Positions 1 to 12,700 of a stretch of DNA of 64,000 nucleotides are shown in pieces. Where the stretch lies: assembly GCA_034696485.1 (NCBI GenBank), contig JAQIWT010000009.1:1-64000 (forward strand). Reading direction: 5' to 3'. Position numbers and translations under genes: made by a program. The notes below the pieces were generated by a model. It searched no databases, had not been told where the DNA came from, and saw only the letters and a program-made list of their open reading frames with translations. Each line of letters begins with the position of its first letter. The stretch's first letter is position 1. This DNA is from Isohypsibius dastychi (taxonomy: Eukaryota; Tardigrada; Eutardigrada; Parachela; Isohypsibiidae).

Positions 1-828
1 TCTCCATATCCTGTATAGATCACTGTTCAGAAAACACATTCAAAAACGGCGATCCACCGGATATTCAACCAACTTGATAAACAATGCGTCCAGCTCCGAT
101 ATTCAAATGTCCAACTTCACTGTTCCCCATCAATCCTCACGGGAGACTAACGGATAAACCCGATGCATCCAGTGTAACACAACGTTCTTTGACTTCTGCG
201 AAAATTCCAATTGGCATACGAAATGTAAAAGCGTATGAAATATACCGAGATGTGAACGACGGTTGGAATGGAATCTCAGAATATCAACTTGCACGGAGTG
301 GATACGTAGCTCGTTAAAAATGCTTGATGATGTGAAACTGATAGTTTCTGGAATAAACTCGTGTATACAAAATTCCAAGAGAGCAGAAATAGATCTGTCA
401 AGCATTCCTGATGTGTCAAGCATTCCTGATTTGATAAGAAGCAAAACATAGATAAAGATATTTGATTACAGAGCTGATTCGGTTTTCCAAGGCGTAAAGC
501 ATTCCAGACTAGACAAAGACTGAGGAGGTAGGGGGGTGTGATTGTAGTGTTACCTTAGTTCGTCAATATACAGCACGAGAGAAAAATGAAGACAGGGGGT
601 ATGAGACGAAGCCATTTAAGGTTACACGCGCCTCGGTTCGCCATAACCAGAACAAACCACGTTATTTCAGGTGTCGCAGAATCAAAATAACATTTCTGTT
701 TTTCTCGTGAAAGACACTTCTTCGTGTCGTTTGTTTCCACCGTCAGAAGATATTCAGATTGCTTCTCATAATCCAGCGGTTTATTGAGACTGATTTGGTT
801 GGTTTTATCGTTTATCGTGGAATGCAAG
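1..828. other. No gene recognised (left edge)
   Basis: Several short open frames occur on both strands here, but none shows a signal peptide, a domain, or a splice-consistent continuation. Part of this stretch probably holds the 5' untranslated region and promoter of the LRR-like membrane protein gene that starts at 829. I see no clear TATA box or repeat. Confidence 0.4.
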
Positions 829-2460
829 ATGCGGTTGACTATTCAGCTCGGACTTTATATTATGATGGGATTATTCGTGGACTCGTGTGCTTGGTCCGAC
901 TCATTTTGCCCTGTGTTGCGTTGCACCTGTTTAAAAGCCGAGAAACAGCTAGATTGTAGTGATTTGGGTAACGTGAGACTTGACCTGGATATCTTGAAAG
1001 AGGGTACCTTTGCTGGAATCAAGACCATCGATCTCCGTGGCTCGAAAATTGACCGCTTGCCAACTTATTCATCTCTGCAAAGTGTGTTCCCGAATATTGA
1101 AGCGATTTATATTGATCAGTATTCGGGCATTACTTGTGGCGATTTATCGATTTGGACTGAGCGAGATTTATCTTTGTTTGAACCACAAATTTGCAACCGG
1201 AAGTCGAACCAGTTAAAGGAAATCTCAGGTACAGTGAACTATCCGGACAATCGAAAAAATTCCTTTAGAGAATAATTGTTACCTTCACCGATATGATTTG
1301 CGCTTTGAGAAAGACACAGCTAAGAAGTTTGGTACTAAGTTTTCATCTTGGAATGTACATTAACAAGTATGCCATAATCAAATTTCAAGCAGCTGTAAAC
1401 AGTTTTTGATTGATATGTTCTAGGTTTCATGTGTCTTCATTCCAGAAGCAAAGGAATTCGAGCCTGACCGAAATACCATGGCCGTAAATTCCATTACCGG
1501 TCAACAACCTGAGCTGCCGATAACGTCAACCGTGCCAGATTCGCAAGAAGAGCAGTTGAGAGAAGTTCAGATCGCCAAGAAACATTTGGAAGGCCAAGGT
1601 AGACAACCAGATAAATTGAACGAGTTTGCACTCAAAAAGATCTGCTTAATGAATATGGTTATTTGTCTGATACAATTTCAACAGAAAAACCGAAGAAATT
1701 GAAGGATGTTTATTGTTTAATCTGCCTTTATTATGATGTTGTCACTTTTAACTAACTTTCGATTTATTGCTTTAGGGCGAGAAATGTTCCAAGAGAACGC
1801 CAATACGGAAAGCGGTGGTCAAAAATTAGAGAAAGACGCGGAACGGAGGAAGGAAAATGTGAATTACTCTGATAGTCAACGAGCATCAGCCGCCGAGCCC
1901 GCACTGGAGGAAAAGAAGAGCGTGTATGAACAAATATTCTGGATTGTTGGCGGAATAGCGGGACTTATTGGTAAGTTTGGGTTCTGAAAAATCCGGCTCG
2001 AATAAACAAATTCCGGCATAAAATTCTATTGACAGAACTTTTGTACATTGCAAGATGTCTTTTGTCTTATCCGGCGTTGGTGAAGAAAAAAAGCATTAAC
2101 CACGTACAGCGGCCAATTTCTCAGTGTTATTCCTGATTGATAGAAGCACAACAGATGGTGAAATTTAAATTGTTTTTATCGTTTAAGCTACTGGAAATCA
2201 TATGCATTTTACTTATTCTGACTTTATATTTTGCGGGCATTAACAACATAATTTTATCAAAACTTCTTACAGGGTCATTGGGGACAGTGGTCTGCGTGGT
2301 GCAGAAAAAGAGAGGAAAATGGTGTTTCCGAGCAGGATTACATCCCGCGAGAGCCGAGCGCCATGCATTTAATAACCCCATCTACCGGGCTCGTCCTCAA
2401 CCGGAAGTCGGCCTTCGGGACATTCCACTGACCATCGAAAACGAAAATACCCGAATGTGA
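829..2460 (+). CDS. Single-pass membrane protein with LRR-like ectodomain (4 exons, 311 aa)
   Basis: Exons 829-1228, 1446-1598, 1776-1970 and 2273-2460; all three introns are GT-AG and phase 1, giving a 311-residue frame ending in TGA. The product begins with a hydrophobic signal peptide (residues 1-20). A cysteine cluster (CPVLRCTC...LDCSD) then resembles an LRR N-terminal cap. One or two degenerate leucine-rich repeats follow (TFAGIKTIDLRGSKIDRLP; FPNIEAIYID). Exon 2 and most of exon 3 encode a polar, Glu/Gln-rich stalk. A membrane helix (IFWIVGGIAGLIGSLGTVVC) spans the exon 3/4 junction, which independently supports that splice; a basic stop-transfer (QKKRGK) and a cytoplasmic tail of about 50 residues follow. 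An in-frame ATG lies upstream at 784, but 829 gives the cleaner signal peptide. It is probably a cell-surface receptor or adhesion protein; ligand unknown. Confidence 0.75.
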
Positions 2461-3680
2461 AGTTCTTTCTTTGTACAATCGGCTGTTGGAGTAATCAAGT
2501 TCCGGTTTGACCAAATATTATTAACATGTGATTCTCAAAGTTACATACTCTCGCTCAAGCTAAACATGGAATCTCTCTGTCATAGCTTATTAGAGTTACA
2601 TAATTTCAGCCTTGACAACGATTGCCCGACATAAAGTTTGCGATTGGTGTATGCAGTTCTTCCGGTACTGGATTGGTTGAGAGCCGGCGTCAAGGCCAAA
2701 TAATTCACTAATATTACTACTTTCAGTCTATGAATCTTATGTTTCTAACCACACCTGGAAATGTAACGGACTCAAGCGTCATCAATCAAACACTGCCCAC
2801 AGCGAACAGAAGGTCTACAAAAACGCCCAACCGAGCTCCAGCCAGAACTCGCCTTGATGGTCGGTATGGAGATTCGTAGGTCGGCTTCAGCATGCGACTG
2901 GCTAAAGAAGTCAACACCAGACCGACGGAATGGAACTAGACTTCACAGTTATACAGTACTGATAGCCCACCACTGTTATTGTTTTCGTCTACGTATCTTG
3001 GTTCAAATCACTTTGCTTGATGCTCATCCTCCGCCATGTTGGATTCTCGCTTGCTTGATATTTTCTTTGGATTCAGTTTCATGCTATGTGTACAAACAAC
3101 CAGGTTCTACTGAATTGTTGAAGTGTTTAAGAGTATACATCAGAATGACAGAACATCCAAAAGATTTATGGAAGTGGCTCTTGTGGCGACCATTTCTGCC
3201 CTAAACGCTCTTGTAACGACCTTTCATACGACCTCTGCTTTTTGTTGCCCCAGCTTCTGCACGTGGTTGACATTCTTGTACATTGTGGAAAATAACGTCG
3301 CGAGAGAGGTCATTCCAAATCAGTCAGCGACAGGAACCTTTCTCATTTGTTGTTGCCACCAAATGTCATCAACAAAAGCACGAATACCAGAATCCACATA
3401 TCCAAGTTCCACTGTGACGCAGTGCACTAACGAAGCATAAGAGAACATAAGAGAAAAGAATAGCACAACGTAACGGGGAGTAAATTAAATGGCAAAGACA
3501 TGGTCAACAAGTTTGAATACCAATTTGGTTCAATGCTCCTTGGTAAGCAACTTGACAAAAGAAATCCAGCTCAGCGTGATAATTGTGAGAGCTACTGAAT
3601 GCGGACAAAATTGGCTATTCACACCCAGATATAAACATCTCGTTGTTCTTTGGCCAATTATTCCGTCACCTGCTGCCCTG
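2461..3680. other. Intergenic, no gene recognised
   Basis: The open frames at 2854-3204 and 3123-3440 overlap each other and have no recognisable domain, signal peptide or splice partners. A short frame after the AG near 2725 could be an alternative last exon of the upstream membrane protein gene, but nothing confirms it. Confidence 0.35.
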
Positions 3681-3681
3681 G

Positions 3682-3693
3682 TATATAAAAAGG
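3682..3693 (+). promoter_or_regulatory. TATA box of the secreted-peptide gene
   Basis: The sequence TATATAAAAAGG is a near-ideal TATA box. It lies about 83 bases upstream of the ATG at 3765, which puts a start site near 3710 and a 5' leader of about 50 bases. Confidence 0.6.
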
Positions 3694-3764
3694 CGATCCA
3701 GGATAACCTGTTTGGTTCTCCCGCACCTTGGTAATGATTTCGATCCCAATATCCTAACATCAAA

Positions 3765-4109
3765 ATGATTCCGACTACTTTGCACATTATTCTACTTGCC
3801 CTTGCATCTATCTGCTATTATCAGACAATTCTTGCTAGTCCTGATGCTTTGTTTCCTCTGCGAACCAACTTGATCAAGGTCGGTAGTGAAAATTCAAGAG
3901 AAATCCTCTCCTGTGACATTCTTTGCTGCTGTTTAAAACAGGTCCTTCAGAATGAAGAACTGAAAGAGCCGTGGAACTCAACGGTTATGCAGAACCCTCG
4001 TCGACATGACAGTTATTCGTTTAAGAATTATCTAGCATTACGAACGATGTTCGGCAAGCCGGCGCTGTCAAGTTTGGATAACAGACCGGCTTTCATACGA
4101 GTGGGATGA
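3765..4109 (+). CDS. Small secreted protein, possible peptide-hormone precursor
   Basis: An open frame of 114 codons starts with a strong signal peptide (residues 1-25, hydrophobic core HIILLALASICYY, likely cleavage after ILA). It sits directly downstream of a canonical TATA box. I recognise no family. The mature part contains a cysteine knot-like patch (SCDILCCC), a dibasic RR, a Gly-Lys (MFGKP), and a C-terminal Gly just before the stop (FIRVG). Dibasic sites and terminal glycines are typical of amidated neuropeptide precursors, but this is a weak argument. A 63-base in-frame segment (GTCGGT...AAAACAG, about 3879-3941) ends in a pyrimidine-rich AG and could be an intron; removing it keeps the frame and deletes the cysteine patch, so the product could be 114 or 93 residues. 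Confidence 0.5.
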   Translation: MIPTTLHIILLALASICYYQTILASPDALFPLRTNLIKVGSENSREILSCDILCCCLKQVLQNEELKEPWNSTVMQNPRRHDSYSFKNYLALRTMFGKPALSSLDNRPAFIRVG

Positions 4110-4208
4110 ACCAGATTTATTTTTCCATCTATGCGAATACTGTATATTTTTCCCAATGAACGGTCTTTGATTTATCGAAATGTTCTTACACTAGGGTTTT
4201 GTATTATT

Positions 4209-4463
4209 AGGCAGGTTGAGCCAGCACGATTTTGAAAGAAACCAAACCAAAGTTTAAACCAAACCAAGGTTCCAAACCAAAGTTTGAACCAAAGTTTAGG
4301 TAGAAACGTGGTTTGTAACCAAACATAGGTGCGCGTTTTTGGTTACAAACCACGTTTCTATCTAAACTTTGGTCCAAACTGTGGTTTGGACCAAAGTTGG
4401 CAACTTGGTTTGGTTTAAATTTTGGTTTGGTTTCATACAAAAGCGTGCTGGCTCAAGGTGCCT
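4209..4463. repeat. Foldback (long inverted-repeat) element, MITE-like
   Basis: The outer ends are inverted repeats: AGGCAGGTTGAGCCAGCACG on the left and its near-complement CGTGCTGGCTCAAGGTGCCT on the right. The arms are built from degenerate copies of AACCAAAGTTT. The innermost arms, 4301-4323 and 4338-4360, are perfectly complementary over 23 bases around a 14-base loop. The whole segment would fold into one long hairpin. It has no coding capacity. The flanks are AT-rich, with no unambiguous target-site duplication. Confidence 0.8.
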
Positions 4464-5269
4464 ATTTACACATTTTGAACGTGTGTTACTATTAGTGCAT
4501 GTTTGGCCCGACCTGCCTCCCAGCGACCCTGTGAACTCTCTCAAACAGCTAAGAGCCATATCAGGAATTAGAAAATAAATGATTCCCGTGTTGGTGTGGA
4601 AATATTCATAAATGTTCCCGTGGTTTTTTGGTCATACCGAAACTACTGCAAACTCTTGGATAACTTATGATTTACCGATACTGCCCCCCCCCGTTCTGGG
4701 CCTTCAGATGAAAGCGTGAAGTAGACGCGTGCTCTGCGTTGGTCGATGATCCACGACTTTGCGGGCGGGATACAGTACACGAATGACAGAAGCGGCTCAT
4801 CGCATTCAGACAAAAAAATTGTCTACTCATGCATCCGGAAACTGCTAGACGTAAAATACCCCCTCGATCTTCATTTAGGCAGCCCTACCAAATTAGGTTG
4901 ATATTCATAGACTGAAGTCTCGCCGGCTAAATACGCTTTGTGTATCGTCGTTCACCTAGGTCAAAATTCCTGCCGTGAACCTGATAAGCAAAGTGGAAAC
5001 ATCTTCAAAATATTTGAACAAGTAGAGGCCTACCGCGACAAAAAGCAGATACTGACATGTGTTATGTTGAAGATAAGAAAACTGATTTATGTCCTGGGTG
5101 ATTGGTAGTACAATTGAAACATTAATCACCCATTGACCTTGAACAGCAAATACTTACCTCTAAATTTAAAGCAGCCACTGGGAAATCTTAACAGTTGGAG
5201 CTGGAGTCAAAACGTTTTGAAGTTCTGAGAAACATAAATCTTTCGTTACCTCGATCACGCTCCGTCAAA
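4464..5269. other. Intergenic region upstream of the single-MAM gene
   Basis: I find no gene. The stretch contains a (C)9 run at 4684-4692 and otherwise ordinary sequence. The promoter of the gene at 5270 must lie here, but no TATA box stands out. Confidence 0.4.
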
Positions 5270-5977
5270 ATGTCCGCCCTTAATGTTCCTGCCAAGTTAT
5301 TGATTTTGACCACCCTTTTCGCATTTGGATCTGCTCAAGGTATATAGTACAAATCATCGTTTCACTCCGTGAATCACTAGAGTAATGGTGCAGGTTTGAG
5401 CAATACTGGATGCACTTTTGATGACAACGACTTCTGTGGCTGGAATCCGGCAGCCGGAGAATGGACATGGCGGTTGTCCCAAAAAGCATTGACCGGCACT
5501 GCTAATGCCGTTGGGCCGGTTGCAGACCAGGACCGTAGGTCATGTGGATTTCGGGATAAGTCTTAAATTGAAATGGTTTGATGTGGTAGAGAACGGATAT
5601 TTCGCGTTTTTGTCGACTGGAAATTTTGCTCGACTCCAGAGTCCAGTTATAACCACAGACTCCGTAGCAGATCATAACCTATCATTCTGGTACTTTTTCA
5701 ACGGAGCGTCAGCGAAATCATTGACGGTGCTGTTTTCGAACAACACCATATCGGAGTTAAACGCTGTTTGGGCGTTCGAAGGTCAGCCTCTTAAAGAATG
5801 GCGAAAAGCGGAAGTGGTAGTGCGGATAATCAGCGGATGTGTCATTGCTATCGATGCGCGCAAGGGTACCCTTTCACCGACAGGTGTCGTTGCAGGTAAG
5901 ACTGCCTCTCCGTTTCAAACTTTACATTTGTGACCTTCCTGTTTTTAGTGGATGATATCACTCTCCAGAAAAAATAA
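5270..5977 (+). CDS. Secreted single-MAM-domain protein (4 exons, 181 aa)
   Basis: Exons 5270-5339, 5394-5534, 5590-5895 and 5949-5977; every intron is GT-AG and phase 1, and the frame closes at TAA. Residues 1-23 are a signal peptide (MSALNVPAKLLILTTLFAFG). The rest is one MAM domain: it opens with CTFDDNDFCGW, has the core LSFWYFFNG, and closes with VDDITL. No membrane helix or GPI signal follows, so the product should be secreted. Its closest relative in the window is MAM13 of the two giant genes downstream (same NGYFAF block and spacing). It therefore looks like a single domain that escaped from, or seeded, the cluster. MAM domains mediate homophilic or receptor adhesion; the specific partner is unknown. 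Confidence 0.8.
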
Positions 5978-6711
5978 CGTAATTTTTGTTTTTCGTTCAT
6001 ACCGTCGTATGGGTGTTTGATGTTAGAGGCACGGTATACGGTTAGATACGTTTGTGATTTTGGGCACACTTTTGACTGCAATGTTGTACCACAAGGCAAA
6101 ATATGTTTGTGGGTTGAGCTGGGTGACTGTATCTGATGTGAATAAAACATGTTGGGATGGAAGACTCTTTGTGAATGCCTCACGGAACAAACAACATTCA
6201 TTTTGTTTTTGTTTGGGAAAAGGTCACAGTTTTCGTGTTTCGTGCGAAGTTCCAAGTCACAACGCACACAGCAGTAACAGTGCAAAGCTGTGCGAACACT
6301 TTGAATACGTAAAACTGGGTGTCAGTTCATAAACTCGTAAGTTCATAACGCCCAGGTCGTCTGAGGTTACCAAAACACTTCCCAGTTTGAGAATAGCGCT
6401 TGTAACACGGTCTCTGGTTTCCAGAACTCGGCAACCCAGGGCAAAGTATTGTACTCCAGTAACCTGCGTAACTTGACAAAGATAACGCTTATCCCGATAT
6501 CATGCACGCCGATACCAGTTCTCATTATTGTCTTTGTGTATCTGACAGTCTGCGTTAAGTACCATCAAACTCTCAACCTGCATTTCCGATATTGGCGTTT
6601 TCGAGAAGTTTTGATGCAAGCAGTTTCGGACACAAACAATCTTCAATCACAATATACTGTCTCGTTTTTCGGCCAGCTCACTGGCAAAGACGACTTACAA
6701 TTTTCCAGGGA
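5978..6711. other. Intergenic, promoter of giant MAM gene 1
   Basis: Short frames at 6054-6332 and 6449-6757 have no recognisable content. This gap separates the stop of the single-MAM gene from the ATG of the first giant gene and presumably holds the latter's promoter and leader. Confidence 0.4.
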
Positions 6712-9700
6712 ATGCTTGACACACGACACCCCCTTCTGGGGGTGGTCCTCCTGTTAGCCTGTGTCACTGGTGAGTTTTTGTCATTTCATTGGGCGATTTG
6801 TTGTGGACCCCACATTTTGAATTTGATGTCTTGATCGCACCCTTATGATGTGTCTTACTTACTACAATGTCAAACAAAAACGGACAATTCAGTTAAACAG
6901 AAATAACTGTGTCGTTCAGGACAAACCTAAATGTCCAACTTGTACATCCGTATCTTGGTGTTTTCAGAGTGCTTGTGTGGAATCGGCGAATCGAAGTTCC
7001 GATGTGACTTCGAAAAAGATCTCTGTGGGATGGCCCAGCACATGGACGGCAATAAAATTATTACAAGGAACCGCAGCTCAGATGCTGACATATGGGAAAT
7101 CCCGCGTCGGCCTGGCCAAACAGGTATGACGTTACAATTGGCTTTCTTGAAATATGCTAAGACATGCTTTGCGCTATGATGTAGGAGAATTTTTCTTGTA
7201 CGAGGGCTTGTATAACAACGAAAGAATTCCCCGAAATCCATCGATCAGTACGCCACTTATTGCGTTATCGCAACCCGCCACTCATTGTGTACGGTTCTGG
7301 ATGTTTACGATGAATAAAGACCCGCATGAGATCAATGTGGTTTTGCAACATGACAATCCTAGCGAAAACCTAACCCTCGCTGAATTCAAACTGGAACACC
7401 ATCCTCGGTGGACACTAAAGAGCATAAGAGTTCCCGCCGCGCGAAGCTTCAGGGTAACGTAACGCACAGTTCGTCTGAGTAGTAGACAAATTCGTGAACA
7501 GATGTCTTTCAGATTATGTTCGATCTTTTCATTCTACCACGCACACTCGACTATAAATTCGCTTGGGCAATCGACGATCTGGAGATATTTGAGGGGAGCT
7601 GCTGTGAGTTCTCGATCAAGGAATTTTTTTCTGAAACCATAGTCTCACTGGTGTTGTTTTCAGCTGGCGGCAACACGGAAAGAAACTGTAACTTTGAGGA
7701 CGGGGATTGTGGCTACCAGCTGGTCACAGGACCTAACATGGTAAACTGGACTCGAACAACGGGCACTTTATCTGGTAGCAACGGTCCATCTCTCGACAGC
7801 ACATATAATTCGCCCAAAGGTTCGTTAACTCCCACCAGACTAACGTAAACCAAATAAAATTTAAACTTTTTCAACGGTTTCTTTTTTTGAAACAGGGCAC
7901 TACATGTTGTTGGAGTATGGACCGCGACCCGGAGATACCGAGGTTCTCACATCAATCTGGCGCTCACCAGCTCAGGTTCTGGAAGATGACCACTGCTTGT
8001 CGTATTTTTACCAAATCAACACGAATAACCCGTGGCGACTCGCAGCGTTGCATGTTGAAGTTGGGGTTCATCTTCATTCGGTCTCGATCCAACAAGGCCA
8101 CAAATGGGTGTTCAAGAAAATCACCGTCCTTGGCGCACCTGAATCACGTCAAGTAATCAAAACTCTGATCTCTCAATAATGTTTTATCAGTTCGTATTGC
8201 AAAAAATATCAATGAATATTATTGAATAAATGTAGATGAATAAATCCGAGTATTTAATCTATTTCATTGCCTGTAATAATATTCATATATAAATAGTACT
8301 GTATTTTTTCGTACCAGATTGACTTCTATGGAAGAGATTTCCCTGCAGTCACTGGATACATCGCAATCGACGACGTCCGACTTACCCCTGGTCCATGCTC
8401 CTTTGAAGGTGAAACATTCTTGTGGACACAACATTTTAAATCCCGAAAAGCTTGGTCATTCTACGTCTAACAGGCTCTTGTAATTTCGGTGGGCTGTCCA
8501 ATTTGGACGAATTATGCGGCTGGCAAGCTCTGATTGATTCAACGGCCAACATGTTATGGGCAGTCGGGAAGCCAATCACACCGGCAGAAGGACCAGCATC
8601 GCAAAACAGTAACAACTCCAGCTGAAGCTTCCTGAAATCGCAGTTTTTCAAACCGTATTCTATCCATAGACATGTTGTACTTTTACGGTGGAAGAGGTTC
8701 CGGATATGGTTATGGATCGCGTGCTGTCCTGTACAGTCCCGAACTTGACCCAGAACAAGCCGGTTGCATGACCTTTGACTACTTCTTCAACATGTCTGAA
8801 GCGGCCGAAATTCGGATTTATGCTGTAGAAGGATTTAATTCGACAAAGCTGCTCTGGCAGCACGCTGGTTCTCAAGGCTCCGATGAAACACCGGCTGGAG
8901 AATACGGCTGGCGTCTCGGGCGAGTCAGCATCTCAACGGCTGTTCCGACAGTCTACATGGTGAGAATACGAAATTCTTATTTTCATACACTGAATTTATA
9001 CCACAACTCTGTTCACAGATTGAGGGAATTATTCTGCAAGAAATCAACAAGTTGTACCTGGTCGCACTCGACAACGTGCAGTTTCTCTCGGCATCTTGTT
9101 CTCGTAAGTAAAACATTACACAAGAACTGACATTTTTCGGATTCGAAGCAAAATCTCACCCAGAGGTTCCGGCATCTTCATTACCACGCCCAACAATTGA
9201 GCCACCAACGCATCCAGCCGGTACGCGGGTTTCCGAGGCGACAAATGTGATGTTCTTTTGTCTGCACTGTTTTTTTACAGTTTCTGTGTGTGATTTCGAT
9301 ACTGATTCCGCTGATGAAAAATGCGGATTTGTGGCGGATGAGAGTCCTCCGTTTCGTTGGCGAAAACGCAATGGGCTCACCCCGTTTATCGAAGATGGCA
9401 TTGACGAATCTCTTGCGCCATCATTCGACCACACTACTCTTGAAGACTTCGGGAATTACCTCTACTTCCAGTCAGCGAACCCTAACTCGCAACTCTCATA
9501 TGCCCGAGAAATTTCTCCGGTGTATAAAATCGATGGAGTGAACGGGGCAGAAAATCATTGCTTGCGGTATATTGTATGAGAAACTTATCAACTTATTTTG
9601 AAACTGATGTTTTCTATCGTAGGTTTTGGTATCAGCACAAGTCGACTTCGTGGTCAACCGGAGAGCTGAATGTGTACGTTAAGCGGCCCGATAGAGATGA

Positions 9701-12700
9701 AGTGCGCATCTGGACCAACGCGGGGCTCGAGTCGTCTGCGGCGGACAAATGGACACTGGCAGTCGTCAACGAGTGGACAACCCCTTTTATAGGAGCGACG
9801 GCGTATCAGCTTATTTTTGAAGTCAAGGTGATGCATGAGGATACAACGATCACGGCCGCTTTGGATGATATCACCGTGGACAGCAAGGAATGTGTTCCAT
9901 TCGGTATGTATTGCCTCGAGCTAATCCGGAATATTTTACGAAATTACGGAGTGGGTGTTTCGTTCCAGACTGCGATTTTGAACAAGGGATGTGCAACTGG
10001 GAGAACGAGGCGTTGGACCACTTTGTTGATTCTCCCAACCCAGATTTTTATCCACTTCGATGGGAGTATGGGAACAAGGAGTTGCTTGGCCAGGACGCGT
10101 CGAGTTATTTTCATGGATTGTTTCTTCACGTCCCGATTTCGGCTGGTACGCCAGCCAACAGTCAAGCAATGCTGCATCATGCCGAACTGATGAACGAAAA
10201 AGGGGCGGTCAGGTGTTTCACCTTTAATTTTTACGCGTCGTATAAAGAGGCGGGATACATCGAAATTGTAAAACTGAATCAAGGGAAATTCGATCACACG
10301 AATTACAATCCGATTTGGACAAGTCGAGATGTGGAGAATGCAGGAATGCTGGGATGGCGGAAAGGTCAAGTCATGTACATCAGTGATGATACATACACGG
10401 TAAGAGTTACCCCAGATGACAAATCCGTGAGTTAACAGATTTGCTGATACGGCTCCACGTGTTGCCCCCCCCCCCCCTCCAATGATTTCGTTTATTTGAT
10501 GACACTGTTTTAAGATAATGATCATCGCTCATGTGAATTCTTCGAATTCCACACCACAACCCAACCAGATTTACGCACTTGCGATCGATGACATCAAAGT
10601 CTACGAGCAAGACAGCGCTAACGAAAATCTCTGCCCATTTTTACCGGCTAACAGCAAACCAGCCATGGTTACGACCTCGACCCCTGTCAACACAGCACCA
10701 ACAATCGACCCAAATGCCAACCAGATCATCCAGAGCTGTAGCTTTGATGTCGATCTCTGCGGATTTACCATCATGACCGGAGATGATTTATGGAAGCGAG
10801 TCGGACGGGATGCTCCGGATTCTTATGCGTTCGCTGTACCTGATCGAAATTTGGGCGATGGTTTGTCACCATGACTTCACAATTTGAAAAGCTGCTTTAA
10901 ATCGTGTTTGTTTTTAGCTGACCAGTTTCTGTACCTGGAATACGAAGATGTCGGTGCATCTGCCTTGATTGGTTCGGTGGCATCGGAAACTGTCAGAAAT
11001 GGAACTTCACCTACTGACCGCTACTGTGTCAGGTTCTGGATGTACATGGGCGCTGATGATGCCATCACGTTCAACATTCTGCTACATGAGATTCCCACGA
11101 CTCGAGAATTGGTGATTGAGAAGTTCGACGGGCAAGATTCTGACTACCTCAACTGGCGACTTCGTGATTTCACTTTCGAAACCAAGTACTCGTTTCAGGT
11201 AGACTGTCCAGATAAGAAGCAGAGCTTTGTTTATTATTGTGCTTGCATTAGATTGCCTTGAGTGTTCGAGCCGGAGTGCTGGGCAGCTTGGGGATTTTAG
11301 CAGTTGACGATTTTGTGATTGAGACAGGAAAATGCTCCACTGACGGTAGTCACCTTTTAAAACGACATCTTGTTTGTTTCGTGAAATATTTTGATTTAGC
11401 TGAAATTCCACCTCCTAATGGCGGCCATTTTTGTAACTTTGAGGAAGATGAGTGCGATTACGTAGCTGGTGGGGACACGCAATTTATCACCTGGACCAGA
11501 ATGGCTCGTCTGACCACTTCGCCCCAAGACCCCTACCTATTTGCGCTCTCGCCCCCAGATGACGTCACATATCACTCGGAAGATGGTAATTTACCCTGGC
11601 TTATTGGGTCTTTCTTGAAAAAAATTTTGTTTAAAAGGTCATTTTGTGTTTGGTTACTTGGGGCCAAGAACTGATAACATCCCATCAGGAAGAAAGCGGG
11701 CGACTTATACATCTCCGGTATATACGCTCGAAGGCAACCAATGCGTATCTTTCTATCATCAGCTAACCAAGTTGCCTGACAAATCAACACCAACCCTGTC
11801 GTTGACTGCAAGAGGGACCGTTGAAATGGACCTTTGGGCATCGAGTGTTGCAACTGGGAAGAATTGGATGTTCGTCCGGAAAACATTCGATCCGAAAGGA
11901 GTCACAACATATAAACTGACGGTACTGCTTCAAAAACTCAAAACATGCTCTGGAAAGACATATAGAATCTGATCTGTTCCAGCTTGTGTTCGAAGTATCG
12001 GGAAGCAAAGGCGCACGTGGTGGCGCCGCTTTGGACGATATCAGCGTAAGCCCCGGTGCGTGTGAGAACCCCGGTGACTGCAAGTTTAACACCGGCAGTG
12101 ACAAATATTGTTCATGGACTTCTGTTACGTATCAAGACGGAACACCTTATATGCTGTGGCTGAACGGCATGCCGAAAAACGGACCACCTGCTAGCAGTAA
12201 GGAAAAAATCAATTCTTTATAACTTCCCGAACAGCAGTGTTTTTTTAGGTGGATACATTTATTTCGAGGGTGGGCGTGGAACCCCCAACCGGCCGAAAAT
12301 GAAAGCTGTGCTGTACAGCGAGGAAATTGTTTTACCGCGCGATTCATTGTGCATGAGCTTCATGTACTTCATGAACTCAAGTGGTGCGGCCGTAGTACGG
12401 ATTCACTGGGTGAACGACCTGGAGGAGTACCACCCGTTGTGGGAACACCGTGGACATATGGGCTCTGACTGGACCACTGAAGCGGGCGTCTGGAAGCATG
12501 CTAAGGTTCCACTGACGTCACGCGATTATATTGTAAGCCCAGTTAGAAAATGAGTATTTCTCATACATACAAGTTCGGGCATTCAGGTGAAAATCGAAGG
12601 TGAAATTATACGGGAAGTTGGGGTACGTTACTTCATGGCCATCGACGAAATACAGTTCACTAATCAACCATGTGTCTGTAAGTGTGGCCCTGTGCGTGTT

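Noticed and set aside
2854-3440. Overlapping open frames between the LRR-like gene and the secreted-peptide gene
   Set aside because: The frames overlap, lack domains and have no coding-like continuation.
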